Assembly (NCBI GenBank): GCA_035048485.1
Contig: CM068587.1
Coordinates: forward strand, 45,197,496-45,261,495
Length of the DNA stretch: 64,000 nucleotides
From: Pteria penguin
Taxonomy: Eukaryota; Mollusca; Bivalvia; Pterioida; Pteriidae
Direction: 5' to 3'
Shown: positions 25,550-37,103 of the stretch, piece after piece
Layout: each line of letters begins with the position of its first letter
How positions within the stretch are numbered: position 1 is the stretch's first letter
Translations under genes and position numbers: made by a program
Notes under the pieces: generated by a model
Seen by the model: only the letters and a program-made list of their open reading frames with translations
Told to the model about the DNA's origin: nothing
The model's database searches: none

Positions 25550-27580
25550 TGGAGACATGTACTCAAGGCGACGATACAAAGTATGGCTCAGAGGTGGCTG
25601 GTGACAAAGGTGTGAAGATCAAGGAAGGATATAGCTTTTGGCAACAGGCATGCTTCTGGTTCATTAAGGAGGAGCTCGACAGGTGTGTGGGCTATAGGCA
25701 ATGGTGGATCCACTCAAGATGACAGATGGAACCAGGGTGTGATGATGGCAGGGAGTTTGTTTTGATTTTCTATTTAAATATTTCTTCACCTTCCTTAGAT
25801 TTGACATTCTGTTGAAGGTGGTTGACAACATACACTAGATCTTGGTGAGCTTTGTCTTGCTGTGAGGGATCCTGGATGGTGGACCTAGGAAGCAGTGGAT
25901 GACAGGAGTCAATCTAGGTAAGGTAAAGAAGGTTTGAATAGAGAATCAAAGCACTGATGGAGACATGTACTCAAGGCGACGATACAAAGTATGGCTCAGA
26001 GGTGGCTGGTGACAAAGGTGTGAAGATCAAGGAAGGATATAGCTTTTGGCAACAGGCGTGCTTCTGGTTCATTAAGGAGGAGCTCGACAGAGGTGTGGGC
26101 TATAGGCAATGGTGGATCCACTCAAGATGACAGATGGAACCAGGGTGTGATGATGGCAGGGAGTTTGTTTTGATTTTCTATTTAAATATTTCTTCACCTT
26201 CCTTAGCTTTGACATTCTGTTAAAGATGGTTGACAACATACACTAGAATTTGGGGAGCTGTGTCTTGCTGTGAGGAATCCTGGATGGTGGACCTTGGAAG
26301 GAGTGGAAAACGGGTGTTAATGTAGGTAATGTGAAGAAGGTTTGAGTAGAGAATTAAAACGCTGATGGAGGCATGGAGTCAAGTAGATGATGGAAAGTAT
26401 GGCTTGGTGGTGACTGGTGACAAGGGCATGACGAAGAACCAGGAAGGATAAAACTGTTGGCAACAGATATGCTGGTGGTTCTTGAATGAGGAGCTGGATG
26501 AAGATGTGAGTTATAGAGAATGGTGGATCCACTCCAGGTGACAGATGGAACGAGGATGTGCTAAGGCAAGCAGTGTGTTTTGATTTTGTATTTAAATGTT
26601 TCTTCAGTTTGCTGCGCTTTTACAGGTTCGAAAAGACAGTTGACAAAATACACTAAACCTTGGTGAGCTGTGTTTTGCTGTGAAGAATCCTGGATGGTGG
26701 ACTTTGATAGCAGTGGATGACAGGAGTCAATGTGGGTAAGGTGAAGACGGTTTGAATAGAGAATCAAAATGCTGATGGAGGCATAGACTCAAGTCGATGA
26801 TGGAAAGTATGGCTTAGAATTAGGTGACTGATAACATGGGCATGAGGAAGCTTGAAGAGTAAAATGATTGACAACAGACATGATGGTGGTGCATTAATGA
26901 TGAGTTGGAAGAAAGATGTGGGCTACCGACAGTGCTGGATCCACTCCAGATGACATGGAACCAGGATGTGCTGAGGAAAAGCAGTGCATTTTGATTTTCT
27001 ATTCAAATATTTCTTCACCTTGCTGACATTCTGTTAAAGATGGTTAACAACATACACTACATCTTGGTGAGCTGTTTTTTTTTTATGCAGAATCCTGGAT
27101 GGTTGAGCTTGGAAGCATTGGATGACAGGAGTCAATCTAGGTAAGGTGAAGAAGGTTTGAATAGAGAATCAAAGCACTGATGGAGGCATGGACTCATATT
27201 GACGATGCATTGTATGTCTTAGAGGTGACTGGTGACGAGGGCATTAAGAACCAGGAAAGATATAGCTGTTGGCAACAGGCATGCTTCTGTTCCATTAAGG
27301 AGGAGGTGGACGGAGGATGTGGGCTATAGGCAATGGTGGATCCACTCCAGATGACAGATGGAACCGGATGTGCTGAGAGCAAGCAGTGCAGTTTGATTCT
27401 CTATTTAAATATTTCTTCACCTTCCTTAGCTTTGACATTCTTTGACATACACTAGATCTTGGGGAGCAGTGTCTTCATGTGAAGAATCCTGGATGGTGGG
27501 CCTTGGAAGCAGTGGAAGACAGGAGTCAATCCAGGTAAAGTGAAGAAGTTTTTAATAGAGAATCAAAGCACTGATGGCAG
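25550..27580 (+). repeat. Diverged right edge of the satellite array
   Basis: The last five or so monomers differ much more from the interior consensus, and divergence grows rightward (copies starting near 25555, 25965, 26350, 26760, 27165). The splice-donor-like GTAAG survives in most (for example near 26733 and 27139) but becomes GTAAT near 26328 and GTAAA near 27533. The acceptor-like tract is damaged near 27010-27035. This is the usual edge pattern of a satellite. Confidence 0.85.
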
Positions 27581-27597
27581 TATGACAAACGAATATC

Positions 27598-27930
27598 GGC
27601 CTGTATAGCTCAGTACTGAGAGTGTCTTCTATGATAATGGAAAGTTTTGGGTTTGATTCCTGGTTCTTACATTTTTTTCTCCTACCTGTAACATTTTGTG
27701 CTGTAGCCAGTCCTCATGAGTTGCATTTGTAGTTGTGCACTGTGAGGGTTAGTATCTTTGGGTTGTTGTGTGTTTTGGTTTCCACGATTGAAAACCTCTG
27801 GCAGGGGGCAAGGGTGATGGACGGGTATCAGCCTGGGAAGCACAATGGTTAGAATGTCTGCCTTGATAGCGTAAAGTTCTGGGTTCAATTCCTGGGTCCT
27901 GCCACATTTTTTTCTCCTGCCTATTACAGC
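27598..27930 (+). repeat. Decayed pair of tRNA-like repeats
   Basis: Two tRNA-like segments 233 bp apart (about 27598-27668 and 27831-27903) each keep a B-box-like GGTTTGATTCC or GGTTCAATTCC, followed by CATTTTTTTCTCCT. Layout and spacing match the intact pair at 30801-31137, including the spacer landmarks around ACTGTGAG and GGCAGGGG. This looks like an older copy of the same tandem element, directly abutting the satellite. Confidence 0.6.
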
Positions 27931-28420
27931 AGCATCAAACTGCTGGATGATGCATGGTTTAATTTGGAGGTGATTGATAACAAGGGCTTAAATGAAAAAC
28001 TAGGTATTGTTAGATGGTCAGAAATACATGTAGATTGTTTGTTGATGATGATTGATGGATGAAAAAGTTGAGGCATGGTTTTGCTGGATGATACATGGTA
28101 TGGTTTTAATTTTAATAATAAAGTAATAAGATGAAAAGAAGTTTAAAAATAAGTGGGTTTGTGTTTGAAACTTTACTCATTGTTAATGATAATCAAATTT
28201 ATCATGTGATTTCCTTCGGTTGATTAACTTGAACATTCTCATGCTTGTTAGTTTTTTACAGAAATTTTGTTATGTAATTGTCATTGGATGCAGTAATTTG
28301 TCTTCAGTATTTCCTGCTTGTGTAGGTTCATTTATAAAATGGCCATATACAGATCTTGCTACCATCTTGTTCAATATTCACATTACGATTTGCTTGGATC
28401 ATTGCAGAGTGATACATGTC

Positions 28421-29140
28421 AGATGATCATCGGATGCAGCTCTTTTAAGATGGAGGTCTTCTACAGGAAATGTATTGATTTCTCTTTGAGAAGGTGTGTT
28501 ACTTCCAGCATGGTTACATATTATACCATCTGAGAATTTTTCCGACCATGACCTTGGATATTGGGATGTTCAGCGCACACATCCGTGTGCATGGTGGCTT
28601 ATACAGAAGAATGCTGTAAGATGATCATCGGATGCAGTATTATTCACCTGGAGATGGTGAATGTGTGCACAGATGTTATATTTTCAGGGATGTCTTCTCC
28701 ATTCATGCGTCCATAGATGTTCATCAAAATGCACATTAATGTGCATGTGATCTACAGGATGAAAATACCCTTTGATGATCAACGGATGCAGTCAGCTTAC
28801 TAAACAGGAGGACAGGTAATAGCCATTATTTCTGTTTAGGATTCCTTTGTGTTGCTGGGATGTTCAGGCCACAGAAACTCCTAGATGTTCAGCTGCACAG
28901 AGTTTATTTACTTAATGGTGTCCTTTGATGATCAACGAGTAAAGGTTTTTCATCTGTCAGAGATGGATGATCAACAGAACAGGTAACTGCCAGTAAGTAT
29001 TTTTGTGCAGGATTGCATTGTATTGCTGGGATATTCAGTCCACAGAACTCCCTTCATGTCAGCTAGGGCAGCAGGCTCAGAGTTCTTTGTTTACAGAATG
29101 GTGTCCTTTGATGATTAAGTAAAAGTTTTCATCAGTAATT
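28421..29140 (+). repeat. Degenerate tandem block, about 150-200 bp period
   Basis: The word GATGATCATCGGATGCAG or close variants occurs near 28422, 28619, 28774 and 28927, with decayed versions near 28966 and 29109. Between copies, TTGCTGGGATGTTCAG, CCACAGAA and GGTGTCCTTTGATGAT recur in the same order (28850-28935 against 29022-29115). The period is irregular and the copies are old. No function is evident. Confidence 0.6.
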
Positions 29141-29337
29141 GCTTACTTTCCCAGACAGTCTGAGAAGTGCAAATGCAAACAGGCAACCTGGCTATTCAGC
29201 AGTATCATTTGATATTTGATCTATTCTCTCAAAAATGGTATGTTATTATTGTTGATGAATGACTATTCTATTATCAGATCTGGATTTTCTCTTAAGTCAA
29301 CCAATTAATGTTGTTTTAAGAGCCATTGTAAATTACA

Positions 29338-29440
29338 GGAAGGAGCCAGCTCAGCTCAGTTATAAAGTACAAGTTTGTCATGTGACTGAAAGGTCATAGG
29401 TTTAAGTCCTATTGTAGCCCCCATGTCATGGTAGACATTT
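29338..29440 (+). repeat. tRNA-like SINE head, degenerate
   Basis: The segment has an A-box-like CAGCTCAGTTATAAAG, a plausible anticodon arm, and a B-box-like AGGTTTAAGTCCTA, followed by a short unrelated region. It resembles a tRNA-derived SINE head more than a functional tRNA because the stems are poorly paired. Confidence 0.4.
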
Positions 29441-30049
29441 GCTTGTAAAAAAAAACTCTCGTTGCTTTGGGTGGGTTTGTGATGTGTTAGGCAAACGCTA
29501 TTTGCTATATTATTGAAATAATCTTTTCCTATGTAAAACAAGTATCATACGAACAAACAAAATTATAGCTAGCTTTTCAGGTAAGCCTTTTTTTCAATTT
29601 CTGTGAAAGCATTTGAAGATTGAAATTTAATGTAATTGTTCTTGGGACAATGCATATTGTATCACACTACAAATCAAAAACAATGCATATATCACATTAT
29701 ACCAATGCACAGGTTTTTTCTTAATTTCTTACAGATGACCTTCAAATTTTTGATATTCTGAGTATGCATTTATTAAAACTTTGTTCAAAATTTAATGCTC
29801 TTCACAGCTATTTTTATGTGTTTAAAATGCAAATTATATAATTGAATGTAGGGATCTGTGTTTATGTAGTGTATTTCAGAAATCATGGAAATTGACTAGG
29901 ACTTCATCAAAAGGAATTTACCTTGAAAAAAAAAATGCTGTGCTTTACCAGAATGTTGAACAATCTGTGTAGATATACTGGTGCTCCTAAGTGTCTGTGT
30001 TTGTAAGTATTCAAGTTTGAAGGTTAATTTTTGGTTTATTCACATATTT

Positions 30050-30712
30050 TTATGCTCCCCAAAAAATTTTGAGGGAGCATATAGTCACTGTCATGTCTGT
30101 GTGTCTGTCCATCCATCCGTCCAAGTTGGTATCTCCTATACCTCTCATCAGAATTTGATCATACTTCACCAAAATATTATTTAGGTTATGGGCTTTGGGA
30201 CAAATGTCACTCAAGGTCATTCTGAAAAGTCAAGGTCACTTATTTACTAGGAGTTAAAATACCAAAATTACCATGATGTACTATATCTCCTACACCTTTC
30301 ATCAGAATTTGATCATACTTCACCAAAATATTATTTAGGTTAAGAGCTTTTGGACAGAGGTCTTTAAAGGTCATTTATGAAAGGTCAAGATCACAATAAA
30401 AAAGTTTTATTTCATAACCAGTCAAGGTCAAGCTTACTCATTTTCATTTAGATACTGTGATCACTTGTTGTTCTACAGTTGACTCAATTGGAATTTTATC
30501 CATATAATACATCGAGAATTGAAATCGTGTCGTCATCTATTAATTCAGTGATTTCCTATATATTGAGTCATTCATTCATACATCATTGTTGCGCTTCTTA
30601 GAGCATCCATCAGTTTTACTGAATTTTTTTTATATATGAATTGAGTCATCAATTTTCTGCATTATAACTGCCATTCAGGGAGCATCTATCAGTTTTACTG
30701 ATGCTCTTGTTC
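30050..30712 (+). mobile_element. ATGCTCCC/GGGAGCAT-bounded repeat element
   Basis: The element begins TATGCTCCCC, with an immediate mirror TTTTGAGGGAGCAT forming a hairpin at its left end. It ends near GGGAGCATCTATCAG at 30679. Inside, about 110 bp beginning ATCTCCTATACCTCTCATC (from 30130) is repeated 154 bp downstream (from 30284) with few changes. The ends and the internal duplication suggest a non-autonomous repeat of the kind common in bivalve genomes; this assignment is from memory of similar words. No coding capacity is visible. Confidence 0.5.
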
Positions 30713-30815
30713 ATTATTGTGACTTCATTGTAGTGCAGTGAAAGCAGAGTACTTTGTGTATTTAATCTAAGTGTCCATTTCAAAGAAATTGCATGTGTGG
30801 CAGACTGGGACATCG

Positions 30816-30888
30816 GCCCAGATAGCTCAGTTGGTAGAGCATCCGCCTTGTTAGCGGAAGGTCCTGGGTTCGAGTCCCGGTCTGGCCA
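30816..30888 (+). tRNA. tRNA-Thr(UGU)-like, copy 1 (gene or SINE head)
   Basis: The 73 nt fold as a full cloverleaf: a 7-bp acceptor stem with one C-C mismatch, D arm GCTC/GAGC, a perfect 5-bp anticodon stem TCCGC/GCGGA, loop CTTGTTA, and T arm CTGGG/CCCGG with loop TTCGAGT. The A box TAGCTCAGTTGG and B box GGTTCGAGTCC both match consensus. The loop puts UGU at the anticodon (threonine). Base 37 is T where functional tRNAs carry a purine, and the flanks are duplicated, so a SINE head or tRNA pseudogene is as likely as a working gene. Confidence 0.5.
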
Positions 30889-31039
30889 ATGATTTTTCAA
30901 CCTTCCTGCTACAGTTTGGAGGTTCCACCAACTCTCATCAGTTGGCAGAGGTTGTATGCCACTGTGAGAGGAGGACTTGGTGTGAGGTTTCGGGAAACCT
31001 CAAATTGGCAGGGGAGGTGTGTGACAGACTGGGACATCG

Positions 31040-31112
31040 GCCCAGATAGCTCAGTTGGTAGAGCATCCGCCTTGTTAGCGGAAGGTCCTGGGTTCGAGTC
31101 CCGGTCTGGCCA
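31040..31112 (+). tRNA. tRNA-Thr(UGU)-like, copy 2 (gene or SINE head)
   Basis: This sequence is identical over all 73 nt to the copy 224 bp upstream, including the acceptor mismatch and the T at position 37. The identity of copy and flanks points to recent duplication of the enclosing unit. The internal pol III promoter boxes are intact. Confidence 0.5.
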
Positions 31113-31137
31113 ATGATTTTTCAACCTTCCTGCTACA

Positions 31138-33926
31138 CATGTAACTGCACCACTTTATTTAATTGTATAGATAAGAGTATGTTTGCAAGGGAATTCATTA
31201 GTTAAAAGCACCAAACATGGCTGCACTGCAAGTCACTTTAGTCTTTTATCAGTAGTCAAATTCAGGTTTGAAGCTATCGGGATGGTATGCTTCTAGTGTA
31301 CATGCTGCATCAAGCAGGACGATAGGTTCTGACTTTTAGGTAGTCTGATTGTGTCCAGCACAAAATTTACGTAGAAGTGAAATAAACAGCAGGCACACAG
31401 AGTATGTTTACATATATACAGTATCATTAGTATGTTTTCGCTTCATGTATCAGAATGTATGTAGTACATGTACAGTATTAGTATATCTATCACCGTTTAG
31501 GCTTATATTTGTATATCGTAATAAAGAAGTATTTGACTCCTCAAGTGTTATGAATTTGAAAAATAATTATTAAATAATAGCAAATGTTCATGCAATTCAA
31601 CCAATATCGAATCATATTTCAGATGGGGAATTATAAGGAGGTTGCGCTTTTAATGGATTGTGGAGTTGCTGTGGACTGTCGACCTTCCATCAAGAGAACT
31701 CGGGGGTTTCCATCAAACTGATCATGAACTTGCCAAGACTGGTCATACTATAAATTTTGGGCTAGTAAAGAGATCATGTCATTGTTGAACTGTTAATATC
31801 AACATCAAGTGAATGGGATTTTTCTGTGAAGAAGATTGAATTAACTTGCCATCAAGTGGATTTTGGACTTCACATTGCCAGAATTGTGAACTTGGATTTC
31901 AGATCTCCTGAGATGTTGATTCTGTACTAAACACTACATCAGGTCTGCAAATTACTGCTCGCCCACTCGCCAATGCGAGTAAAAAATCAATGTGGACGAC
32001 TAAAATTTCGATCTCATTCGCCCACATGGTGACCGTAAAATTCCGGGTTGAATTATTCTTTCTGTTTGATCCAAGTTCACTTAAATCCCGATCGGTAAAA
32101 AGTTTGCTAAAATGAAACTCTGTCTTCATTATTTCAAACGTTTAAATGACTTTGTTGACTCTGTTGAACAAAACATGGACTGTGCTGTTCCTTTGTGTAT
32201 TATTAATTCTGCAAAATAATATTTCAATGAACCTAATTTAAACTGTTTATAAACCTGACATATATATAACTCATTTGTTATTAAAAACTTTGAAATGTAT
32301 TGTTTTGCTTGTGTTTCATTTAATTTCCATAGAGGTTGAGTGGGTTTAAATGATGGGACCTCCAGTATCCTTCGTCACTTGACACTAGTCACCATAAGCC
32401 TGTAATAATACAGTACAAGGGTATACTGGTAGGAGAAATAAACATGGTGTGCTGTTTATCAAAACACGACACCTATTAGCAGGCAAGTTTTGAGAAATGT
32501 GAGCCCTCTAGTCTGTTAATATTCATATTTTTGGTTCTTGTAAATATTTTTTGTTGTAGTTGTTGATTGGGTTCAAATATCTTTTCAAGCAAAGATTGTT
32601 GTACCAGTGAAAATGTGAAAGATTGTTCCAATAAATATGTGAAAGATAGATGGTGTCTGCATAATCTGGTTTCTCTTCCACCATTTTTCACAAACCTCCT
32701 CAGTTTTAGTGAAATAAACACTTGTGAGGCATTCTGCAATAATCTAATCTTGCCCATTACACTCTGCTTTTGGTTGGTGTTTGAAAATGTTTTTACGAGA
32801 CATGTAGTTTATTCTGAAGTCTGTAAGCTTGAAGATAAACCTGTACATGTACATATGTGATAGGTCTGGGCATGGATGGTTCAATATTGGAGCATCGTCA
32901 CATACGGGAATTCATTTCCTAGTACATTGTGTCCTTCCTCTAAATGCGTGATTTGCAAAGTGATGTATATGTCCTAGTGGTACGCCTTAAAATGTTTTGT
33001 GCATTAGCCCCTGAGCACCATAAATCTAATGGTGTATCTTGCTCCATCCCGTTGAATATTTCTCTTCAACCCGGCTCCCTTCACCCAGTGTAAGAGGGGA
33101 GGGTGCCATCACTTCATTGGTATGCAATTATATCATTGTTGCATGGGATATCATGAAATTGACACGGTCGGCGAGATGACATCATGACTTTCTCACGAAT
33201 GTATTTCTCGAATTCTATTAAGAAAAATATATACACTTAGAATTGTATATAGGACAAGATTTTCAAACTTGGAGAAAATCGGACGAGGAGAAAAAATTCT
33301 AACGAAATTTACAGGACTCAAAAAATATATTTTTTAATATTGTTCAATCTACAACCTGAGCTTTGATGGGACTTTTGTGGTCGTGTTTTATATTGAATAA
33401 TTTGGGCATATGACGCGGATGTGTGTAAAGTTGCAAAATTAAAAGAAAAAACAAAGCTGTATCAAAACAGGACGATTTTGTGTCATGTATGTGTAGGTGC
33501 ATGCTATTATTTCCCGGCTAAAACCGGCAATTTCAGTCGAAGTAACGGTAGGGTGATGAGGAATTGCATTGTCATTGGAATGGATTTTAATCACAAATGA
33601 CAGCCATTCGAAAGGAGAGAAATAAATAATTCAAAGACGCATCTGTGCCCGTTGAAATTTATTATTTTTAAGGTGTCGAGCATTTGCTCGACAGTCTTCT
33701 AGCAATCATAAAAATTTTACCTCTGCACCGCCTTTTTAATTCAAAGTAGTATCTTCTTTAAAAGTACTAAACGTAGTAAAATGTTTTGCAAAACCGGCTT
33801 TGTTATCCTTGTTCTTGAAATTTCATTGCACAGAAATAGGTTTAAGCATAGGTGTGCTTAACTTAAATTATCAATATATTGCCCTAAAACACGTATTATT
33901 CTGTCGCTTATTGTGTGTGTTAAAAT
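31138..33926. other. AT-rich DNA, nothing recognised
   Basis: No tandem structure, tRNA-like sequence or convincing coding frame was seen. A 76-codon minus frame at 31899-32129 and overlapping frames near 32476-32860 lack recognisable domains. Confidence 0.5.
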
Positions 33927-34512
33927 TTTCATTCGCCTTGATGACGCAAGCCGATTATAATTTACAATCGCATTTCATAGGAATTTTTCCAGATATGGGG
34001 AAGACCACGTGACATATTGCCTTATTTGGAGAAATCGTAGTAGGACGCTTGTAACACGTGCGATCAAGGCCGAATTTGACATTAAGCGCCAATATGGAAA
34101 CCGATCTTCTGTATGGAATAGCATTAAATGATCAAGATGTTGGTCACAAAGCCAAATAGCTTTATGTTAATGGGAATTACTTGTTTTGCGCAGTTGTGAA
34201 TTTTCCCGCTAAAATTTCTAAAGCCACGCCTCATTTTTTTCTCATTAGGGAAGTAACATGTGTATATATTACATGGTCTTCCATATATCTGGAAAAGTTC
34301 CCACGAGGGCATAAAAATTGGCAGCCGAGAAAGTTTTCAAATCGCCTACAAAATTTAATGCGAATGTAAAGGATGATAGCATGGATTAAGACAGAATTTT
34401 AGATTGAATGCATGAAAAATAAATTACGTAGAACTTACATGTGAAGATTTTATTCCAAATCAACCGATTAAGTGCGATTGTGATGCACAATCGGCTTGCG
34501 TCATTACGGCGA
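33927..34512. mobile_element. Inverted-repeat (foldback/MITE-like) element
   Basis: The ends are inverted copies: TGACGCAAGCCGATT at about 33950 pairs with AATCGGCTTGCGTCA near 34487, and the match extends through ACAATCGC/GCGATTGT. A second inverted pair lies inside, CCAGATATGGGGAAGACCA near 33990 against TGGTCTTCCATATATCTGG near 34273. The arms are imperfect and not exactly concentric, as expected of an old element. No transposase is present. Confidence 0.65.
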
Positions 34513-34704
34513 ACGACATGGTGTTGTAGCCCTTACACGTGCACATATAATAAACAACCGAATAATAACAAGTGTGTTAGGACGATATATAGAAGCTGTT
34601 GGCCTAGCTAGTGTCAGCGTTAGTAGCGAAGACAAAAACAGTAACCTAGACCATATCTTAGAACAAATTAAGCATAAGGCTTCCATATTTTACAGGCAAT
34701 GGTA

Positions 34705-34775
34705 ACAACTCGTCCATTTCTATCTTTGTAAAAAAAAAAGGCAATGGTGTTCGATTGATTTCACATGTACATTCT
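34705..34775 (+). repeat. Dispersed motif A, copy 1
   Basis: TAACAACTCGTCCATTTC, followed after a short A-rich run by GGCAATGGTGTTCGATTG. Related copies lie at 39868-39930 and 54788-54820, with a right-half copy at 55275-55312. It appears to be a fragment of a dispersed repeat. Confidence 0.6.
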
Positions 34776-35569
34776 TTGTGAAAAGATATTTGACATATTT
34801 TTGCAAGAATGACGTAAAGAGCAATAAAATGTTATGGTGATATATGATATATGGCTGTTGGTCCTTAAGCTTTTAATTTTACTCTATTCCAAAAATTATG
34901 GGAATTCAACAAAAAAAAAGGAACACGACTGGTCAATTTCTGCTACTTTTGACAGCTTTAAATCAAATTTAGCTCGACGCCTTTGTGGTTCTTCCAGCCT
35001 TTGATATACTTATTGTAATAGAAAACACATTCAACATTTCAATGTCATTCCCCTCAGTTGTAGGTAGCTGTTGCTAGTCTCTGAAATTTTCTGGTGTGAA
35101 TAAGTACAATTTAGTGAGAGGAGGTAACTCTTCAGTCTTGATGCTTTTTCTAGTTACTTTTCTTGACACTAAGATCGGACATGCATTGATGCTGTTTCAT
35201 GAATTAACCCAGAATTTACAATATTATGCACTTTATCATTGTCAGATACAATGTATCTTTGATACAAACGGAAATTAATATGATTATGCTTGATTTCTGT
35301 TGATATAGCTCGACAATTCTGTATTTGTTTTAGGAAATATTGCCAATAGAGGAAGATAAATAGGGGAAGTTTGTCTTATGCTGGCATTATTGATTCTTCT
35401 AAATAGATTAAACAGTTGACCGGAGATTAATGAAGAACGAGTAATGACTATTTATTTTAAGTATTCGATTGATTAAACATTAAACCAACAAATTTATTAT
35501 GCCGTATGTAAAGTTTTAATTAGAAATACAGGGACAGTCGAGAGGGTTTGATGCACGGTATTGCCAATC

Positions 35570-35740
35570 ATGTTCGTTGGCTTATTGGTGTTTGCGTCGC
35601 TTTTAACAATTTTTCAGTTATATCGCCACATGAAAACAGGAAGTTATCAACCTGTTACACACAGCGTCGTATTCCGCGAATCGAACTCGGATCATTGGCG
35701 CCGTAAGCCAAGCGCTCATAACCATTACACCAAACCTGTC
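35570..35740 (-). mobile_element. tRNA-derived SINE, copy 1
   Basis: Read on the minus strand, a tRNA-like head (TGGTGTAATGGTTATGAGCG, then a B-box-like AGTTCGATTCG) is followed by a tail whose reverse complement reads GTTGGCTTATTGGTG near 35576. Head, middle and tail align with the SINE at 37104-37267. This copy is more diverged. Confidence 0.65.
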
Positions 35741-36166
35741 AATCATGAGCAGCTTGTCTGTTCATGGTCTTCATAAAAAGAGATTCGCAAAGACAGAATA
35801 TTACAAACATAGCTACAGTTGAAACTCGTTATGTCGAAGTCGGCGGGACCAAAGCAAATGTTTCGACTTATCCGCAATTCGAGATAAACATCAGGTGTTC
35901 ATGTAACCATTTTCGATCATTCTTATTGACATATGAATATATATGCTTTGTTTTACCTGTTATTCTATATTTTAGTCCGTGTAATGCATCTTTCTGCCGG
36001 TTAAATTCTAACTACTATCCGTCAACTGAATGACAAGCCGATAAATGAAGAAAAATTTTAAAAATCGTATTTTCAGCCCTTTATATTTTCAACAGAGACA
36101 TATATATATACCCCACTTCTATATGTTTCGGAAGTAAGATAAATTCTGTATTTGATTAATGTAGAA

Positions 36167-36541
36167 GTGGTTACATCCACACATCCAAGTTGCATCCAGG
36201 TTACATTCACAGATCCAGGTTACATCCATATCCATGCATTCAAGTTACACCCACGCATCTAGTTTGCATCCAGGTTACACCCCCACATCCAGATTATATC
36301 CAGACATCCGGATTACATCCCCACATCCAGATTATATTCACACATTCGGGATACATCCCCACATTTAGGTGACATCCACACATCCAGGCTACATCCACAC
36401 ATCCATGTTACATCCACACATCCATGTTACATCCACACATCCAGGTTACATCCCCACATCCAGGTTACATCCACACATCCAAGTTACATCCCCACATCCA
36501 GGTTATATCCCCACATCCAGGTTACATTCCACACCTTCAGG
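36167..36541. repeat. 19-bp minisatellite
   Basis: The unit is ACATCCACACATCCAGGTT, degenerate on the left and regular from about 36370 to 36530. Changes such as CCCCAC for CCACAC and ATGTT for AGGTT distinguish copies. Open frames across it are by-products of the repeat. Confidence 0.9.
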
Positions 36542-36802
36542 TTACCTGTTTCTTCTAGAAGTTATACTCTCGTCATCACAATGTAATAAAATAATGTTGT
36601 ATGTGCTTTAAAATGATGAGCTGGAATTAAATCCATGTCTAAGACGGAGCATACAAATACTTGTATAGTTTTGTATTGTACGATTCTCCAGAGGAGATAC
36701 TGTAGTTTGATCCAAACGTCCCTCTTCTGATGTTGAGTGGTTATGACACTTTCTGTATAGTGTCGTTATACATTTACCTCAATGTTTTTGTTTATTATTT
36801 TG

Positions 36803-36884
36803 TTTGTTTGTTTTTGCAATTGTATATTAATTTAATTAATTTTTTGTTTGTTTTTGCAATTGTATATTAATTAATTAATTTTTT
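36803..36884. repeat. 40-bp AT-rich direct duplication
   Basis: Two adjacent copies of a unit containing GTTTTTGCAATTGTATATTAA start at about 36803 and 36843. They differ by a small indel in the TTAATTAATT run. Confidence 0.8.
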
Positions 36885-37103
36885 GTATCGTCTGTAGGTT
36901 TAAGGTTTACATAGCAGCTGTGTCTTCTTAAAACAGAAGACGCTTATTCCACCGAAAATCTCAAATAGTTAAGGAGAAAATGAAGAAAATCTCAAACTTT
37001 GCAGAAGACAAATTTTAGGTCCCCCTTGACTTGCGAAGAAATTTGAAGAAAAATTGAGCAAAATCTATAAATCGAGTCGAACGGATCTTAATATAATGTT
37101 GGT

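Larger units (their letters stand above)
2797..27580 (+). repeat. 408-bp satellite array, about 60 monomers
   Basis: Head-to-tail copies of a unit of about 408 bp fill 24.8 kb. Equivalent points recur at 3109, 3517, 3926, 4334, 4742, 5151 and so on up to about 25155 with 408-409 bp spacing, and diverged copies continue to 27580. Landmarks in each unit, in order, are TCAAAGCACTGATGGAGAC, a segment around GGTGGATCCACT, the AT palindrome TATTTAAATA, a pyrimidine tract ending CTTAG, and AATCTAGGTAAGG. Interior copies look roughly 90-97% alike by eye (not computed). An 89-codon open frame on the minus strand is preserved in most copies, as is a shorter plus-strand frame; both are most simply explained by sequence homogeneity. 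Plus is chosen as the reference strand because the splice-like signals lie on it. I do not recognise the family. Confidence 0.97.
30801..31137 (+). repeat. Tandem pair of tRNA-like units, 224-bp spacing
   Basis: A 113-bp segment (30801-30913) is repeated essentially unchanged at 31025-31137. Each copy contains a 73-nt tRNA-like sequence with flanks CAGACTGGGACATCG and ATGATTTTTCAACC. The copied flanks show duplication of a larger unit and not two independent tRNA genes. It could be a dimeric SINE or a tandem element carrying a tRNA-like promoter. Confidence 0.8.

Noticed and set aside
28421..29140. Cluster of box C/D small nucleolar RNAs, suggested by repeated GATGATCA words
   Set aside because: Proper C and D boxes with closing stems could not be placed at suitable spacing in any copy.
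31899..32129. 76-codon minus-strand frame as a possible exon
   Set aside because: The frame resembles repeat-derived sequence and no family could be named.
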